From: Uloborus plumipes
Taxonomy: Eukaryota > Arthropoda > Arachnida > Araneae > Uloboridae
Direction: 5' to 3'
Length of the DNA: 64,000 nucleotides
NCBI GenBank assembly: GCA_038373865.1
Contig: JAXGGA010005164.1
Span: 16,670 to 80,669, forward strand
Notes under the pieces: model-generated
What the model was told of the DNA's origin: nothing
The model's database searches: none
Seen by the model: only the letters and a program-made list of their open reading frames with translations
Shown: positions 12,811-24,918 of the stretch, in pieces
How positions within the stretch are numbered: the stretch's first letter is position 1
Layout of the letters: each line of letters begins with the position of its first letter
Position numbers and translations under genes: made by a program

Positions 12811-13828
12811 ATACTAGATTATAGAATACATTTTATGCTCTTATGCCCTACTAAAAAACTTGAGATATTTTCCTTTTAGTGATCTTATTTCAGCTGTATT
12901 TCTCAAATAACGTTTTAAAGGCACCAGGAAATATTTATGAAACTTTTTTGAAAGACTTCTACGAGAAGTATTCTTCTTTATCGAACACTATTAGACGCAT
13001 TCTGACATAAAATGGCTGGCTCTTGTATTCGAAGAATGGGAGTGTTCTTTTACTTTCAAGATCGTTTTCAAGTTTTTCGATGCATTATTTCATGCTACTT
13101 ACATGAAAATTCAGAAACCTTATACTGTAAAAAAATAGTTGCTAATATTAAGCAAGAAAGGATGCATTTTAGATTAAAATTTGAACTAGAAAAGTATTTT
13201 ATTTGAATTTATTTTGAATACGTGAACATTAAGTTTCTATTTATATGTTAACATTATAACTGCTTTAAGAAAATATTTGTTGCAAGATATTTATACTATT
13301 TAGTAGAGAAATTGGAAACTCACAGGAAATATTATTAACACATTCTATAAGATTGAGGAATTTGAACAAACTTCAAAGTCTAAAACAGATTTCGCAATTT
13401 TTAAAACTTAATTGGGATTGCAGAGCGTTGTGTCAGCAGCTTTACTATGAAACTAGACGTATTACATTAAACAATATGTAAGTGATAAAATACGCGAAGT
13501 AAAAAACAAATCATTTTTGTTAACAGGAAAAATATAATGGAAATAAACCGGGTTGCATCCACAAAGGTTGTAGGAGAAATTAGTAAAATGAGTTTCTAAC
13601 TATGTAAGTTTAGTTTAAATGCAATGAGTTTTTAATTGTTTTTTTCAATTTTACACTTGGCAGATGTCTGTTAGTATTCGTAAAATTAAAAGTGAATAAT
13701 CAGAAAAGTAAAAAAATTTGAAGACAAAGTACCTTGCATAAAAATCACAACAGAAACCGCAATGTGTTATGAGTATTGCTTAGTGCGTTGAAAAATGTTA
13801 AATATGAGCAAAGTATTTTTTAAGGAAA
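12811..13828. other. No gene or element recognised
   Basis: AT-rich, with a 64-aa plus frame at 13012-13206 that has no recognisable domain. No repeats or terminal structures are seen until the GC-rich hairpin at 13829. Confidence 0.45.
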
Positions 13829-14755
13829 CTAGGGGGCTCCGCCCTCTGCTCGCTTCGCTCACCAACCCCCGTTCGTGGCCTATGGCGAGTACCTCACCGC
13901 CTTCGGCGCTCGATCATCAACCTGCTTCTGGTGGCTTGGAGTGAAATCAACTATTTGCCACCGATTAAGGCGTCCCGCTTAAAAAGATAGTAATACAATC
14001 CCCCCCCCCATCTTGATCTAAAATAATCATGTTTTTAAACTGAAATGCGTACCTCTTAAAAGCATAGTAACCGTTCCGTTGCAATTTAAAATAATCCTGA
14101 TATAAAGAATAAAAAGCATATGTACATAATTAAAAACATAGTAAAATATCAAACTTAAGCATAAAATTCATTTGCTTTCACTTGCAGAAAAAATACTTGA
14201 CTCAAACACGCAATGTAATTCATATGAAATCACTTAAAGAAAATAAAATACCGTAAGAATAATGATTCTTTCTTAAATAATTTTAAAAAATGAAGAAAAT
14301 ATGCGATAAAAGCAATCCTGTATATTTTGTTGAATTAAGACGAGCAATATACAAAAGGAGGAGTCACCGGTTTTATTTTTCAAACACGACCTTGCTGAAA
14401 AATTTTTTGGAGCAGTTTGGTTGAATGCGATAAAATTTTGCTCGAGGTGAGCCTTGAAAAATGGCTAAATTAGAATCACTTCTATCTTCTTTTGCAGTTG
14501 ACGGAGAGAAATTTAACAAACATCTTCCTTTTTAGAAAAAAAAAATTTCTTTCCAAATATATGTAACATTAGGGGGTGGAGAAAAATGTTGACCCCCTAA
14601 TTTGGTGAATTATGTGAAATTTATGCTTATAAAATTAATTAAATAGAAACTAATTCGAAATTTTAAAAAAATGACGATGAGGTGCAAACAGGCACGTTCC
14701 GTAAACGAACGCCCAGGGTAGACAGAAGCGATAATTTGTGGTATAATAATACATA
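13829..14755 (-). mobile_element. Helitron-like 3' end and probable body, minus orientation
   Basis: Read on the minus strand, a GC-rich hairpin (gggcggagccccc) is followed by CTAG (complement of 13829-13832) and then T, the Helitron-type 3' terminus. The preceding GC-rich segment (13835-13960, complement of gctccgccctctgctcgc) stands out from the AT-rich background. The 5' end is not certain: a candidate lies near 14750 (ttatacc... on the minus strand), but it lacks a clean TC start. No protein is encoded. Confidence 0.45.
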
Positions 14756-15555
14756 TGTTGAAAAAAAGCATATGCTGCTAAGAGTAATAAAACAGTACGA
14801 ATATGAATGATATTTACGTAGTCCCTAGTATAAACATAAAAAGATTTTATCTGATTCTATAGAAAATCCATTCTTCTCTCTTTCATTGTGGTGAAAATAT
14901 CTGTAATTTTCATAAAAATTGAAAGTGGGGTGTTGTTTCATTTTGCTCGCTTTCTTTTTCTATGGATATCAAAACAAGAAATAAAAGTTTTTAATTTGAC
15001 ATTTTATTCCTTTTGTTGCTCTTAGTTCTTTTTATGGTCAAAATTATTTACACTACAAAAAAAATTTGTGGCTAGTATAGTCAAAATTAACTGCAACAAC
15101 ATCAGTTTCTGGAAACAGTTGGCTCAGTTCGCTTTTCAGAAATAAAATCAAGTACATTTTTTACACATTTGTCACAAAAAATCTTGTTCCTATAAATATC
15201 TACTAAATCTGCAATCCGTCTTATAATTTCAAAAGTTTCGGTACTTTTTTTCTAGACTGCTGAACGCATCCTTATTAACTCCAAAAGCTAATTTTTTAAA
15301 TTGACTTCCATATACTAATGATATGAATTTTTCAATATTTTGTCGCTTTTCTTCGTAAGTCTTTTTTTTTTCAAAAAGTTTAAACGGAACAACTACCCTG
15401 AGGTTTCAACTTAAGCATGGGGAACAATATGACAAATAAAAAAACGAAACATTTGAAAATTACGGAAACGTTTCATAAAAAACAAAACACCATATAAAAA
15501 ACGAATCAAGATGCCAAAACCATTGAGAATTTCGCTAACGCTCACCACCATACAC
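14756..15555. other. No gene or element recognised
   Basis: AT-rich sequence without supported reading frames or repeat structure. Confidence 0.45.
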
Positions 15556-15558
15556 ATT

Positions 15559-15665
15559 CCCAAGTAGCACACTTCGTTTTTTAAAGGTTGAAAATGGTTA
15601 TTAACGTTGTAACAACCGCTTAAAAACGTTTATAACACATTTAAAGGTTATTTGTGCTACCTGGG
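15559..15665. mobile_element. 107-bp MITE, copy 1 (CCCAAGTAGCAC family)
   Basis: Termini are CCCAAGTAGCACACTTCG (left) and, read inward, CCCAGGTAGCACAAATAACC (right). ATT occurs on both sides (15556-15558, 15666-15668) and may be a 3-bp duplication. A second, very similar copy lies at 44515-44622. The interior folds as an imperfect palindrome (acaacc, gttataaacg). No coding. Confidence 0.75.
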
Positions 15666-16160
15666 ATTACGTCCCCAAATTGCAGCGGAGAATCAAAGAG
15701 ACCGGCAGAGAAAGAGTGTACCTTTCGAGCTGATCCTCGTCGGCTACGCCTGGAAAGGCGGATTTCATTCTACCTCCGCCGTCGCTTTGACTGACGCGAA
15801 GGGGGAAAATGGTGAGGCCAGGGGTGTTTTGCATACTAAGCATTGCATAGATACGGAGGTAGAAAAGCAGCAGTCGGTCGCTGCTTTTCAAGTGTACCAA
15901 AATGGAAAAATTCCATTTTTTTTCTTTTTTTCTGTTATTGCTGTGTAAAACCTAAATATTTTTTCCAATCAACGAATTAAATGTCATTGAAGTGGTGAAG
16001 TTGGGCTTTTTCTTCGTGGGTAGGCACTGCCTACCTTGCATAGCCAGACGGCACGTCCCTGGGTGCAAATCTACGGGGCTCGAACTAATTTTGTACCGTG
16101 TCTCAAGTCTGTAGATGCTATGGAGTCGCCTGGATGCAGGTCAGCCGCAAACATGCTTTC
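15666..16160. other. GC-richer anonymous segment
   Basis: This stretch is much less AT-rich than its surroundings and holds overlapping open frames on both strands (15652-15948 plus, 15667-15900 minus), none with a recognisable domain. A palindrome gggtaggcactgcctacc lies at 16018-16035, next to ccttgcatagccagacggc, which resembles the hAT-like terminus seen at 30372. It may be a decayed transposon, an unrecognised SINE or a small CpG-richer host element. I cannot decide. Confidence 0.35.
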
Positions 16161-17235
16161 ACAATATTTTTGAGCTTACTTTTTTTTTTAAATATATAGA
16201 GAAAAAATAAAGAAACACTACATTTAAAAAAGGTTATTTTTCTTTCGTATAGAATGACGATTCATGGGAGTTAAGTGATGGATCATGTACACAATTTTTT
16301 TTAAAGAAAAAGTTTCATACCAAAGTTTTGTTGTAATCATAAATCAGAAAATTTTATCAGCGTCATATAATCTGTAACATTGAATCCCCTAAAATTAGCT
16401 TTTTGTTTTCAAAATAAATATTACTACAATTGCATGTATTTTTCTGAGGGAAATGTATGGGTTTTTTAAAAAGAAAAATTAAATATTCTCACAGAAAAAG
16501 CAGAAAGACTTATTTTTACTCTAATTCAAACAGCATACATATTTTATGAAATTCATGTACTAAAAATTATCAAAAACATATAGTACGAACAAACAAGAAT
16601 AATTTTTTCACTTTCAATAAATTAAAAAAACAAAGTAAATAATTATTTTAAGAGAAACGTGTATAGTGTGTACCGAACATTGTTTACGCTTTCGCTAGTA
16701 ATATATTTATTTTGTTTCCCAATACTCCTTCAAAACGATTGGCACATTCTTGATTCAAACTCCTTCTTTAACCTGTGATAAATGGTTTCCCACACTTTAA
16801 CCCTTTAAATTACCGCCAGTATCTCACGTACTTCTCCAATGGTAAAAATAAGTTCTTTCTACGGAAAAAGGCAGGTGAAAAATTCTCAAACAATTTTCTT
16901 TGCTTCTGTTTTGCTCAATTCTTTGGGTTTTCCTTGACGTAAACCGCATTGAAGTACCCCTCCTTTAGACAAAAATTGAGGAAGAGCATTTTAAACTTTT
17001 TTTAACGTCAAGTAATATTGCGATCCATTCTTTACTGTTTATCAATAGTTTTTCAGAAATTAGTAGGGCTTTAGAGGCTGTGTTTCTGTTTGGTTTTCAA
17101 AATAAGCGGTAAACAGGTTGTTTCTTCCTTTTGTATGCTGACATGAGTTTGGTTTAGAGGGAACTCTTCAGAAATGGTATGAACAATGGCTTGGACATAT
17201 TTTTTTTTCTTTTGTGTGTGTTAACAACATTAGTA
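16161..17235. other. No gene or element recognised
   Basis: AT-rich sequence with no supported frames; scattered homopolymers only. Confidence 0.45.
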
Positions 17236-17705
17236 CACTGCAAAAACTAAGCTGTTATTTTTACAGTATAATACTAGAAGCAGAGGTTCCAGATTAAAAC
17301 TAAAATCACAGTAAAATACTAGATATTTTACAGTTTATTACTGTAAAACTAGCAATTTTACAGTTAATTACTGTAAAATTAGCAATATTACCATAAAATT
17401 AGCTGTATTATGCTGTAAAAATAACAGTACAATACTGGCAGCAGAGGTTCCAGCTTAAAACTAAAATGCGCAGTAATAAACTGAAGCTATCAATTTTACA
17501 GTTTATTACTGTAAACTATCAATTTTTACAGTTTATTACTGTAAACTATCAATTTTACAGTTTATTACTGTAAACTATCAATTTTACAGTTTATTACTGT
17601 AAACTATCAATTTTAGTCTACTACTGTAAATTTAGCATTTTTACTGTTTATTACTGTAAAATTAAATGTATTATTCTGTTAAAACAATATCTGCCTTTTA
17701 CAGTG
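17236..17705. mobile_element. MITE built of palindromic ACAGTTTATTACTGT units, copy A
   Basis: Termini are CACTGCAAAAAC (left) and, inward from the right, CACTGTAAAAGG, flanked by TA (17234-17235, 17706-17707). The interior is mostly a tandem series of short units centred on the palindrome ttttacagtttattactgta, about 28-30 bp apart, clearest at 17330-17650. A related copy, with a nested insertion, lies at 37196-37731. Every unit can form a hairpin. The TA duplication and terminus suggest a Tc1/mariner-derived element. Confidence 0.8.
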
Positions 17706-17814
17706 TAGTATACGATGCTTGAAAGTCTTTATCTGCATAAATGTTGATCTCTAGAGTTTTACTTGAATAGAATAAGTAATTAAATCCTTCTCGAATAAGG
17801 TGATAAACAAGCGA

Positions 17815-18240
17815 GTCCACTCGTCATCTTACCTACCCAGTCATTCTTCATCTTACCCCATTCTGCCATTTTTGTTTTGAGTGTGATTTTCAATTTCATA
17901 GTTTCTCGTCAACATCCTAAACCACAAAAGGTTTTTGCAATAGCACTTTTCCTTTACAAATAATAAAAGAAAGAAAAAAAAACGTAACTTTACTCTAGTT
18001 GAGTAATTTCTTATGTTGCCAAAAATTACATCACGAAGCAAGGAAAATTCATCTTACCGGTTGCTTCTCGCAAAACAATTGATTAGGGCCTCACTTGCCA
18101 ACTTTGCTACGCGATACTTCCTTATCAAAAATTACTTTGCTATATGTTAATATCAATGAAATAATTAGAGATACATTAAATTCGTCATTTTTTTTGACCC
18201 GATTCGCTATCTTACCTTCTATTCCCCACCCTCCCTTTAT
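17815..18240. repeat. Dispersed CATCTTACC motif cluster
   Basis: The motif (T)CATCTTACC or a close variant appears near 17822, 17848, 18048 and 18208 (last as CTATCTTACC), with no tandem periodicity. This resembles the motif arrays of the transposons at 11703, 26309 and 53343, but I could not find terminal inverted repeats here. It may be the remains of a fourth family. The minus frame at 17853-18041 has no known domain. Confidence 0.35.
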
Positions 18241-19130
18241 CTTAAATAATATTTCATGAATAGTTTTTAGCTATGAATTTCGTTGGATTGTTTAAAGTGA
18301 AGAAATTTTAGTTTTTAGCTAGTTACCGATCCATAGATTTGGTGTTATCTACAAAATCCATGCACTTCCTAATAAGTGTCCCTATAAGTATCTTTTGGAG
18401 TAAATAGCTTGCCACGAAAACGGAATGTGTGTGACCATAGATTGACCCTATTCAAGACACATTGGAGAGTCCGGGGAAGTTTTCAGTTATTGACTTCTTT
18501 CAATTTTTCGTTTAGTTTATATTCCATTACAAGTTTTGAGCACGTATGTTTGGCTAAAATAACAACTAGCACTAAGTTTGTAGATTTTGTAGTTTGGGTT
18601 GAGAAGAAGCCTGTTGTGAACTAAAAAAATAAAAACATGTTTACCATATTTCTTCGGCGTAGGGCAGGTTTCCTATACCCATACAGTAATTTATGTTACA
18701 GTATTAAAACCAAACACGCCCTTTTAAGGAATTATTTTTTAAAATGTACTTGAAGAAAAAAAAACGGGCATGAGCAATTTACGTTTAGGAAATAATCGAT
18801 GTTTTTTAATAGCTCAAAAGAATTGTCGCATTTACTCATGTTTGAGCATTAAAAGCAATACTTCTTAAACGAATTGTATTTCAGACACATTATCCTTCAC
18901 ATTTATATTAAGCATGTGAGTTTGTTCGGATATTTGACGTTTTGGGTTTTGACGTTCGGAAATTTCTGTTATATAAAAGTTTATTTGACTTCAAGAAACA
19001 GGAAAAAAAAACCTGCTAAAGAATTTAATTTAAAGCAAGGAGCGTTGCTTAAATAAGTAACTTTACAATGGGAGTCGATAAAAAGATCTCGAACGTATAT
19101 TGTAAGAAATAATCTCGAATTCTCAATGAT

Positions 19131-19330
19131 TGAATTTCGACGTCACCTTTCTTAAGTTTCTTTTAAGACTGTCGAAAATTTCTTTCAATAACATGATTTG
19201 CACTGTTCAAAATAATACCTCTTTCCAGTTGTAAAAGTTAGCTGTAAAGTTTCGCAATTTACCGCTCCAAAATAAGTCACCGAAAAGAAATCGTTTCCGA
19301 ACATTTCCTTCTCTGCTTCCGACAATAGAG
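19131..19330 (+). repeat. Similarity island a, copy 1
   Basis: This segment resembles 49600-49800 in the same orientation. Shared phrases include taagact-(n)-tgaaa-tttctt at the left and tccaaaataagtcac / ttcaaaataagtcac in the middle, followed by matching tttccttc and gacaataga / gaacaataa text. Identity is moderate (by eye roughly two thirds), with small indels. Neither copy has a convincing reading frame. It is one of three collinear islands. Confidence 0.5.
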
Positions 19331-19734
19331 TCTGACATACAGTCTTCTAACATAGAGGGATTAGGATTAAAGTCAAACTACTTAAAGAAGATTATTATAT
19401 ATTTCTTAATTAAAATTTTTGAAATATTTTGTATGGATTGAATTCATATAGATTAATTATGATGTAAATCGTTCTACTTTGGAATTGAATAAAAGTTAGA
19501 AAATGTACTAAACGAGCCTATTTTTACCTATACCATTATCGACATTCAAGCATCTGATCAACATTTTGCACTGACAAATTTTTTTCACGAAAAATTTTCA
19601 AATAAAGAAGTCAAATACGCGAATGAGGAGTTCTCGCCCAAATCTTAAGATCGCCCAAATCGAAAAATTAAAAAGGAAAGTGAGGAAACATGCTCATTTT
19701 TTAAGAAAATAAATTAATTGTTTACGTTTTTCGA

Positions 19735-19894
19735 AAAATTCGGCGCATAAGTGAAATATTTATCTTTTAGAGCGACGCATAAGCGAATGAAATTATCATT
19801 ATTTTACTACGGAATGTGCCGGGACCACTAAAAATAGTCGTATAAGTGAAACAGGTGCATAAATGAGGCGGTGTATAAATGAGAGTTCACTGTA
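19735..19894. mobile_element. Tigger/pogo-like terminal fragment
   Basis: Read from the right end inward the sequence starts cagtgaactctcatttatac and continues with cacttatac and gtggtcccggcaca phrases. This style of terminus (cagt-aa-ctc-cttat--, later a ggtccc block) is typical of pogo/Tigger DNA transposons. TA follows at 19894-19895. I did not find the partner terminus, so this is probably one eroded end. Confidence 0.4.
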
Positions 19895-20484
19895 ATAGTT
19901 TAAAGTAACAGAGACGTGATGACTAACAGTCTGGGAAAAGGAATTTGTTGTCGCTTTATTTAAACTGAATTGTTTTTATTTCCACTTAAGTCATATATAA
20001 AAGATGGTCGAAAAAAAAAAAAAATAAAAACGATTGCAGCGGAAAGCAAGATAGCTTGACTAAACCAAAATGAAGCCTATTTCATTGGACTATGCATGAT
20101 ATTTAGTATGCAAAATACTAACTTTGTCTACTATCCTGCACTGTAGTGTTGTAAAGCAAGTTCCAGACTAGTGCTTTCGGGTACGGAAAATCCTCATCTC
20201 ACTGTAGTATTATCAATGTTCCCCAATAAAAGTTTGCAGTGTGACAAGCCATACTATCTAAAAGGATAATTAGTGCTAAATCCGTTGTTAATATGATCAA
20301 AGTGAAGTACTTAGAGTTGCTAGAGTGACACTTTGGCCTTGAAGCTGGCGATTTCAAAATGGCTCGCTGGTACTGGTACATGCAGGGTAGAGATCTTCCC
20401 TAGAAAACTGCTAATATTTTCAAGTGACTTTAAACAAAGTTTGGTGAGCATTTGATCGTATTAGATGCAATGAAATTGGAACAG

Positions 20485-20665
20485 GATTGAGTGCCCTTCC
20501 ACAGCAGTCCGGACCTAAAACCGTGCGACTTCTTCTTATGGGGTTACATCAATGATATAATTTTTAGAAAACGTCCTTTTTATTGGAGTACCTGAAATCG
20601 ACCATCACATTAATAATTTTGTTGATCCTGATACAGTCTAACAAGTTGTAGAGTTTCAAGAGTTT
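20485..20665 (+). pseudogene. Tc1/mariner-superfamily transposase C-terminal relic
   Basis: The frame starting at about 20497 reads SSPDLKPCDFFLWGYINDII before frameshifts and stops. The phrase SPDL-PCDFFLWGYIKD is the block around the third catalytic acidic residue in a mariner-like transposase group; here that residue is Asp. The rest of the protein and the terminal repeats are not recognisable. It is a short, dead fragment. Confidence 0.65.
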
Positions 20666-20739
20666 TATAGTCTTATAATAGATGAAGATAGACAGTTCAA
20701 GTATTTTGTATATTTAATTTTATTCATACCTTTGTTTAT

Positions 20740-21589
20740 GTAATATTATGTGTCGAATAGGTTCTTTCTCTCTCTCTCTCTAGTTACATAGTTGCAATAT
20801 TCCCCCCACAAACTATTTTGATATAATTTTATTTCCTTAAAAAATACTTCTTTAGATTGATATGTAATCTAAGACAATCCAGAGAAAGAGGGAGAGAGAG
20901 GAGTGACTGAATGGAATAAAGTCAATTCTGGCATGCATGAAAGCAAGCTCACTTTGAACTTCTAATTATGCTTTAATGAAAAATACTATCCTGGTAGCGC
21001 TAGAGAAAGATTTCAGAAATTGAAACTATTTTTATCGCTTTTTTGTACTTTTATCTACGTTATCCTATTTTCCTTATGAGCTATTAGGTTACATAAAACT
21101 ATAACCATTAAAAATAACTTTTTGCTGTCCAGAATTTTCATTTCTAAATATAGGCACTCTTATTTACTTAAACATTTTTAGATGCGGGCTAGGAGCAAAC
21201 ATTATATAAGCAAATACGCGTCCAAAAAATCTGAAATTGCTTACTTTGTTTAATACAAACTGCCTCATGGCTTATAACGTAAAGTATGTATTAAAATATT
21301 TTTCGAGCTAATTAAATCATTGGGTTTTTTGTATTACTATTAGCGGACTGGAACATATTTTACATTCTAGCATTGATAAATTGATACATAAAGTATAAAT
21401 TGCTATAAATGTGGCATTTTTATGTCTGTCATAATCTTTGACGATTGATAGGTCTTATAATCTCAGTTAACTCTAAAAACCTCTTCCCTTCATAAAAAAT
21501 TAAAAAGCTTTTAGCTCTATATGCACTTGTGAAAATAAAATTTAATTTGATCTCTTTTATCACGCTGTTATAAATACCATCTCACCGAA
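20740..21589. other. No gene or element recognised
   Basis: AT-rich, with short CT-rich (about 20766-20781) and GA-rich (about 20880-20901) runs. No supported frames. Confidence 0.45.
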
Positions 21590-21790
21590 AATGGTAGGTT
21601 TATATGTTCCTATTTCGAATAGTATGAAATCCAATATACGTATCCCTCCCACTCAGCTCTATTTTTTTTATGCTACGCACCGCTTGGGTAAGTGCAAAAG
21701 ATACTTAATCTCTATTTGGGTGCATTGACTCTTAAAATGCTCTACAAGAAAACGCACTAAAATCTTTGTTCTAGCATTGACTGAAAAATA
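21590..21790 (+). repeat. Similarity island b, copy 1
   Basis: Matches 50945-51155 in the same orientation: shared text includes gtaggttta-atgtt, tcagctcta, tatgctac, taagtgcaaaa, ttgggt-cattgactctta and ttgttct-gcattg. By eye identity is about 70-75 percent in the better half. No reading frame is conserved. Confidence 0.6.
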
Positions 21791-22132
21791 AATAAATAAA
21801 CAAGCTAAATTTACTTTTGTTCCTTGCTCTGTTTCTATTAGTATCAAACAGCAAGAAAGAGAGGTTGCAGAACGATAAACGTATAAAATGCTTGTTTCTG
21901 CTTTTAGACCAAAGATTTTGAAGCATGTTTGAATCCACGACTATGTAGTATCACAAATAACGTAATAATTGATATGAATTATGTTTATAAAATAAATCGA
22001 TTTTGAACATTAAAAAAAACATTACTATTTTCATTGAAATTGCATAAAACATTTAAATATTACTTTAATCAATAGGGTCAAATGATTCATTGTTTGTTTC
22101 TGCTATACGTTTTTCGTATATATGTTAAGTAT

Positions 22133-22337
22133 TGTCGAGGCAACTCTCAGTTCAATAAACACAATTTCAAACAATGGACTGTAATTTAAACTCTTTATTT
22201 GTTTCTCATTATTTTTGCACAACGAGCACGGCAACGCTTCCGTCCCGTAGCTCGCTCAGTTGCACACTGCTCGTTTCTCGACCTAATCACACATTTTCTT
22301 TTCTGCGCGGCGCGGAGTCCGAACACAGGCGCGAACA
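22133..22337 (-). repeat. BEL/Pao 3' LTR
   Basis: On the plus strand it starts tgtcgaggcaactctcag and ends cgcgaaca, that is TG...CA on both strands. It closely matches the LTR at 33528-33733. AATAAA occurs on the minus strand (plus-strand ctttatttg near 22193-22200) and may act as the polyadenylation signal. The G+C-richer end (gcgcggcgcgga) is shared by both LTRs. The open frames seen on the plus strand here are LTR shadows. Confidence 0.92.
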
Positions 22338-22555
22338 TACCGCCCGGCATTGCAATGTTTTTAAACATTCAATCAAAATTGGCCAAATAAACCAACAGTT
22401 ACTCATGAATAACACTTCACAAATTAGATAAAATTTCATATCAGTTCACACAATAAAATAAAAATTTAACCAGTAAATAATATTAAACACAATGTTATAC
22501 ATGAAAATAAAATAAAAATATTCAAACTAAATAACACAGATGCAAACAATGTTAG

Positions 22556-24118
22556 TTATGACATCGGTAATATGCATATTTTAGAAATAGACCTTTTAAA
22601 GGTTCCAAATTGAGTTTTAATATCTACAACACGAATTTTTCTATCATCTCCATAATACACATTTAAAATTCTGCCTAAGTTCCACTTACAAGTAGGCACA
22701 TTATCTTCAATAATTATAACTAAATCACCAATTTTTACATTTTCTTTTGCGAATCGCCACTTGCCCCGTTGCTGTAGATCACTTAAATAATTTTTGTGCC
22801 AGTTTTGCCAGATTTGTTGAACAACCTTGGTTATTCTTTCCCATTTTGTTAATCGATTTTCACTAAGGTTAGTTAGATCTGGCTCAATGATTGAATTCAT
22901 CGATCTACCTAGCAGAAAATGTGCAGGAGTTAAAGCTGCAAAATCATCTTCATCTGTTGACAACGGATTTAGCGGTCTTGAATTTAAGATGCTTTCAATT
23001 TGCGTAATTATAGTATGTAACTCTTCATACGTTAGTTTCGCATTGCATACAACTCTTTTGAGATGATATTTTTCCGATTTTATCGCGGCTTCCCAGAGAC
23101 CACCAAAATTTGGCGCTCTGGGTGGAATAAATTTCCATTCTATACCTTCGGAAGATAAGTAATTAGCTAAATTCTCGTCTGGATTTTTAACTAATTGAAT
23201 AAAATTCTTTAACATCTTATTTGCACCTACAAAATTTTTAGCGTTGTCGGAATATAGTTTGGCACATTTCCCTCGACGCGCTACAAATCTCTTTAACGTG
23301 GCAAGAAACGATTCGGAAGTTAGATCCGACACGATTTCCAAGTGTACGGCCTTTGTCACAAAACAAACAAATAGACAAATATACACCTTATGAAATATTC
23401 CTTTCCTTTGTTGCTTATACTTTATATAGAAAGGACCACACAAGTCTACCCCGGTACAATTAAACGGGAAATCGGGTGTAACTCTTTCTTTAGGTAAGTC
23501 ACCCATCAATTGAGTGGAGGCTACAGGTCTAGCTTTAAAACAGATAATGCAGTTATGTGCGACCTTCCGATATGCAGAACGACCATTTAACGGCCAAAAT
23601 TTTTCTCTAACACAATTAAGTAAGCCTGAAGGACCAATATGAAAATACTTTAAATGATAGGTTAAAAGAATTACAAAGGTAAGTCGGTCGCTCTTCGGTA
23701 AAATGATAGGATGCCTTTTTTCAAAGGCAAAATTAGTATTACCTAATCTGCCTCCAACTCTCATCACTCCACTGGCGTCCAAGAACGGATTTAAACTTCG
23801 CAACTTACTATTTGGCGAAACCTGTTTACCACGTTCCAAAGCTCGCATCTCGGCTGGAAACGACTGCAGCTGCCAATTTTTTACCAGCACCGATTCAGCC
23901 TTAGTGAGTTCTTCCTTGCTTACTGGTCCAGACAATTTGTCTGCTGGGTGTCTTGAATTTTGCACAAATCTGAAAATATAAGCTAAAATACGAAGCACAG
24001 TAAAATAATTATTACTTAGATTAAGTAACTCATCAAAAAAATCAGTAACATTAATATTCAAAATTTGAATTTGAGTGTCACTGTCCAGAGTTGTGGAGTT
24101 TTTCAGTTCTGTATCAAA
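22556..24118 (-). pseudogene. BEL/Pao integrase segment of pol
   Basis: The segment continues the pol frame after an in-frame TAG; counted from the Met at 24061 the open stretch is 501 aa. It holds the zinc-binding HHCC (H136, H141, C171, C174), the catalytic triad D206 (GVDLCGPF), D272 (SDNAKNF) and E324 (GGLWEAAI), then the BEL-type C-terminal domain (about 405-500, with GDLVII-EDN and KWNLGRI). These are the parts needed to insert the cDNA into host DNA. The stretch itself is open; it is cut from upstream pol only by the stop at 24119-24121. About 220 bp of non-coding sequence separates it from the 3' LTR. Confidence 0.9.
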
Positions 24119-24764
24119 CTAATTTAATTTATCTGGAACTGAAATGTCTCTATTTGGATAGTCCAAATTGTTGTAAGAGAGGAAGTGTGGCCCTCGCCAC
24201 CAAAGTTCAGCCTCTAACAACTTTCTCGGATCAACACCTCGGGATATAAGATCGGCTGGATTCAGTTCTGATTGAACGTGTCGCCACTGAGACACGGAAG
24301 TCAGTTCTTGAATAACCGAAATTCTGTTTCTCACAAAAGTTTTTAGCGTTATCGGCTCCTTTTGAATCCACGCCAAGACAATCATGGAATCACTCCAAAG
24401 ATACACATTAGTTACCGGCAGTTTTAATGCTGTCAGCACCTTCTTCATTAATTTGGACAGCAACACTGCAGCCAGTAACTCAAGTCTTGGGATGGTTAAA
24501 CTCTTCAGAGGGGCAACTCTGGATTTGCTGGCTACTAATTTCACAGTTGTTTCACCAGAGGAATCACAAGATTTGCAATACACCACAGCTCCATAGCAGC
24601 GTTCCGAAGCGTCCGCGAATCCGTGGAATTCTATAGCGACAGCTTTGTCGATAACGATACATCGGTCAATTTTTATGCCATTTATACTAGTCAGCGCAAC
24701 AAGGAATTGGTGCCACTCTTGGGATTCTGCCAAGGGCAGAGCGTCGCACCAGTCCAGTTTCAAT
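24119..24764 (-). pseudogene. BEL/Pao RNase H segment of pol
   Basis: About 214 aa in the pol frame. RNase H acidic residues are visible at D51 (GFADAS), E95 (PRLELLAA), D125 (WSDSMIVL) and D171 (NPADLISRG), the usual Pao pattern. Its N-terminal edge is the hAT insertion at 24764/24765; its C-terminal edge is an in-frame TAG (24119-24121), after which the same frame runs on into integrase. The stop therefore looks like a point mutation in an originally continuous polyprotein. Confidence 0.88.
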
Positions 24765-24918
24765 TAGGGATGTACCGGATATCCGGTAACTATCCGGTAT
24801 CCGGCCTATCCGGCTGATATTTTAAGTATCCGGTACTTCCGGATATCCGATCCGGTTGACCGCCCCGGATACGGATATCCGGAAGATTTTTGCAGGATAT
24901 CCGGCTAAGTATCCGGTA

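Noticed and set aside
15652..15948. 98-aa frame in a GC-richer patch, possible host exon
   Set aside because: It begins inside the MITE end, overlaps another open frame on the opposite strand and has no recognisable domain. It is kept only as an anonymous GC-rich segment.
17320..17660. CRISPR-like array of palindromic repeats
   Set aside because: The 'spacers' are as repetitive as the repeats, the array lies inside a TA-flanked MITE, and the genome is eukaryotic.
22174..22431. 85-aa and 63-aa plus-strand frames, repeated at 33570-33798
   Set aside because: They are antisense translations of the two BEL LTRs.
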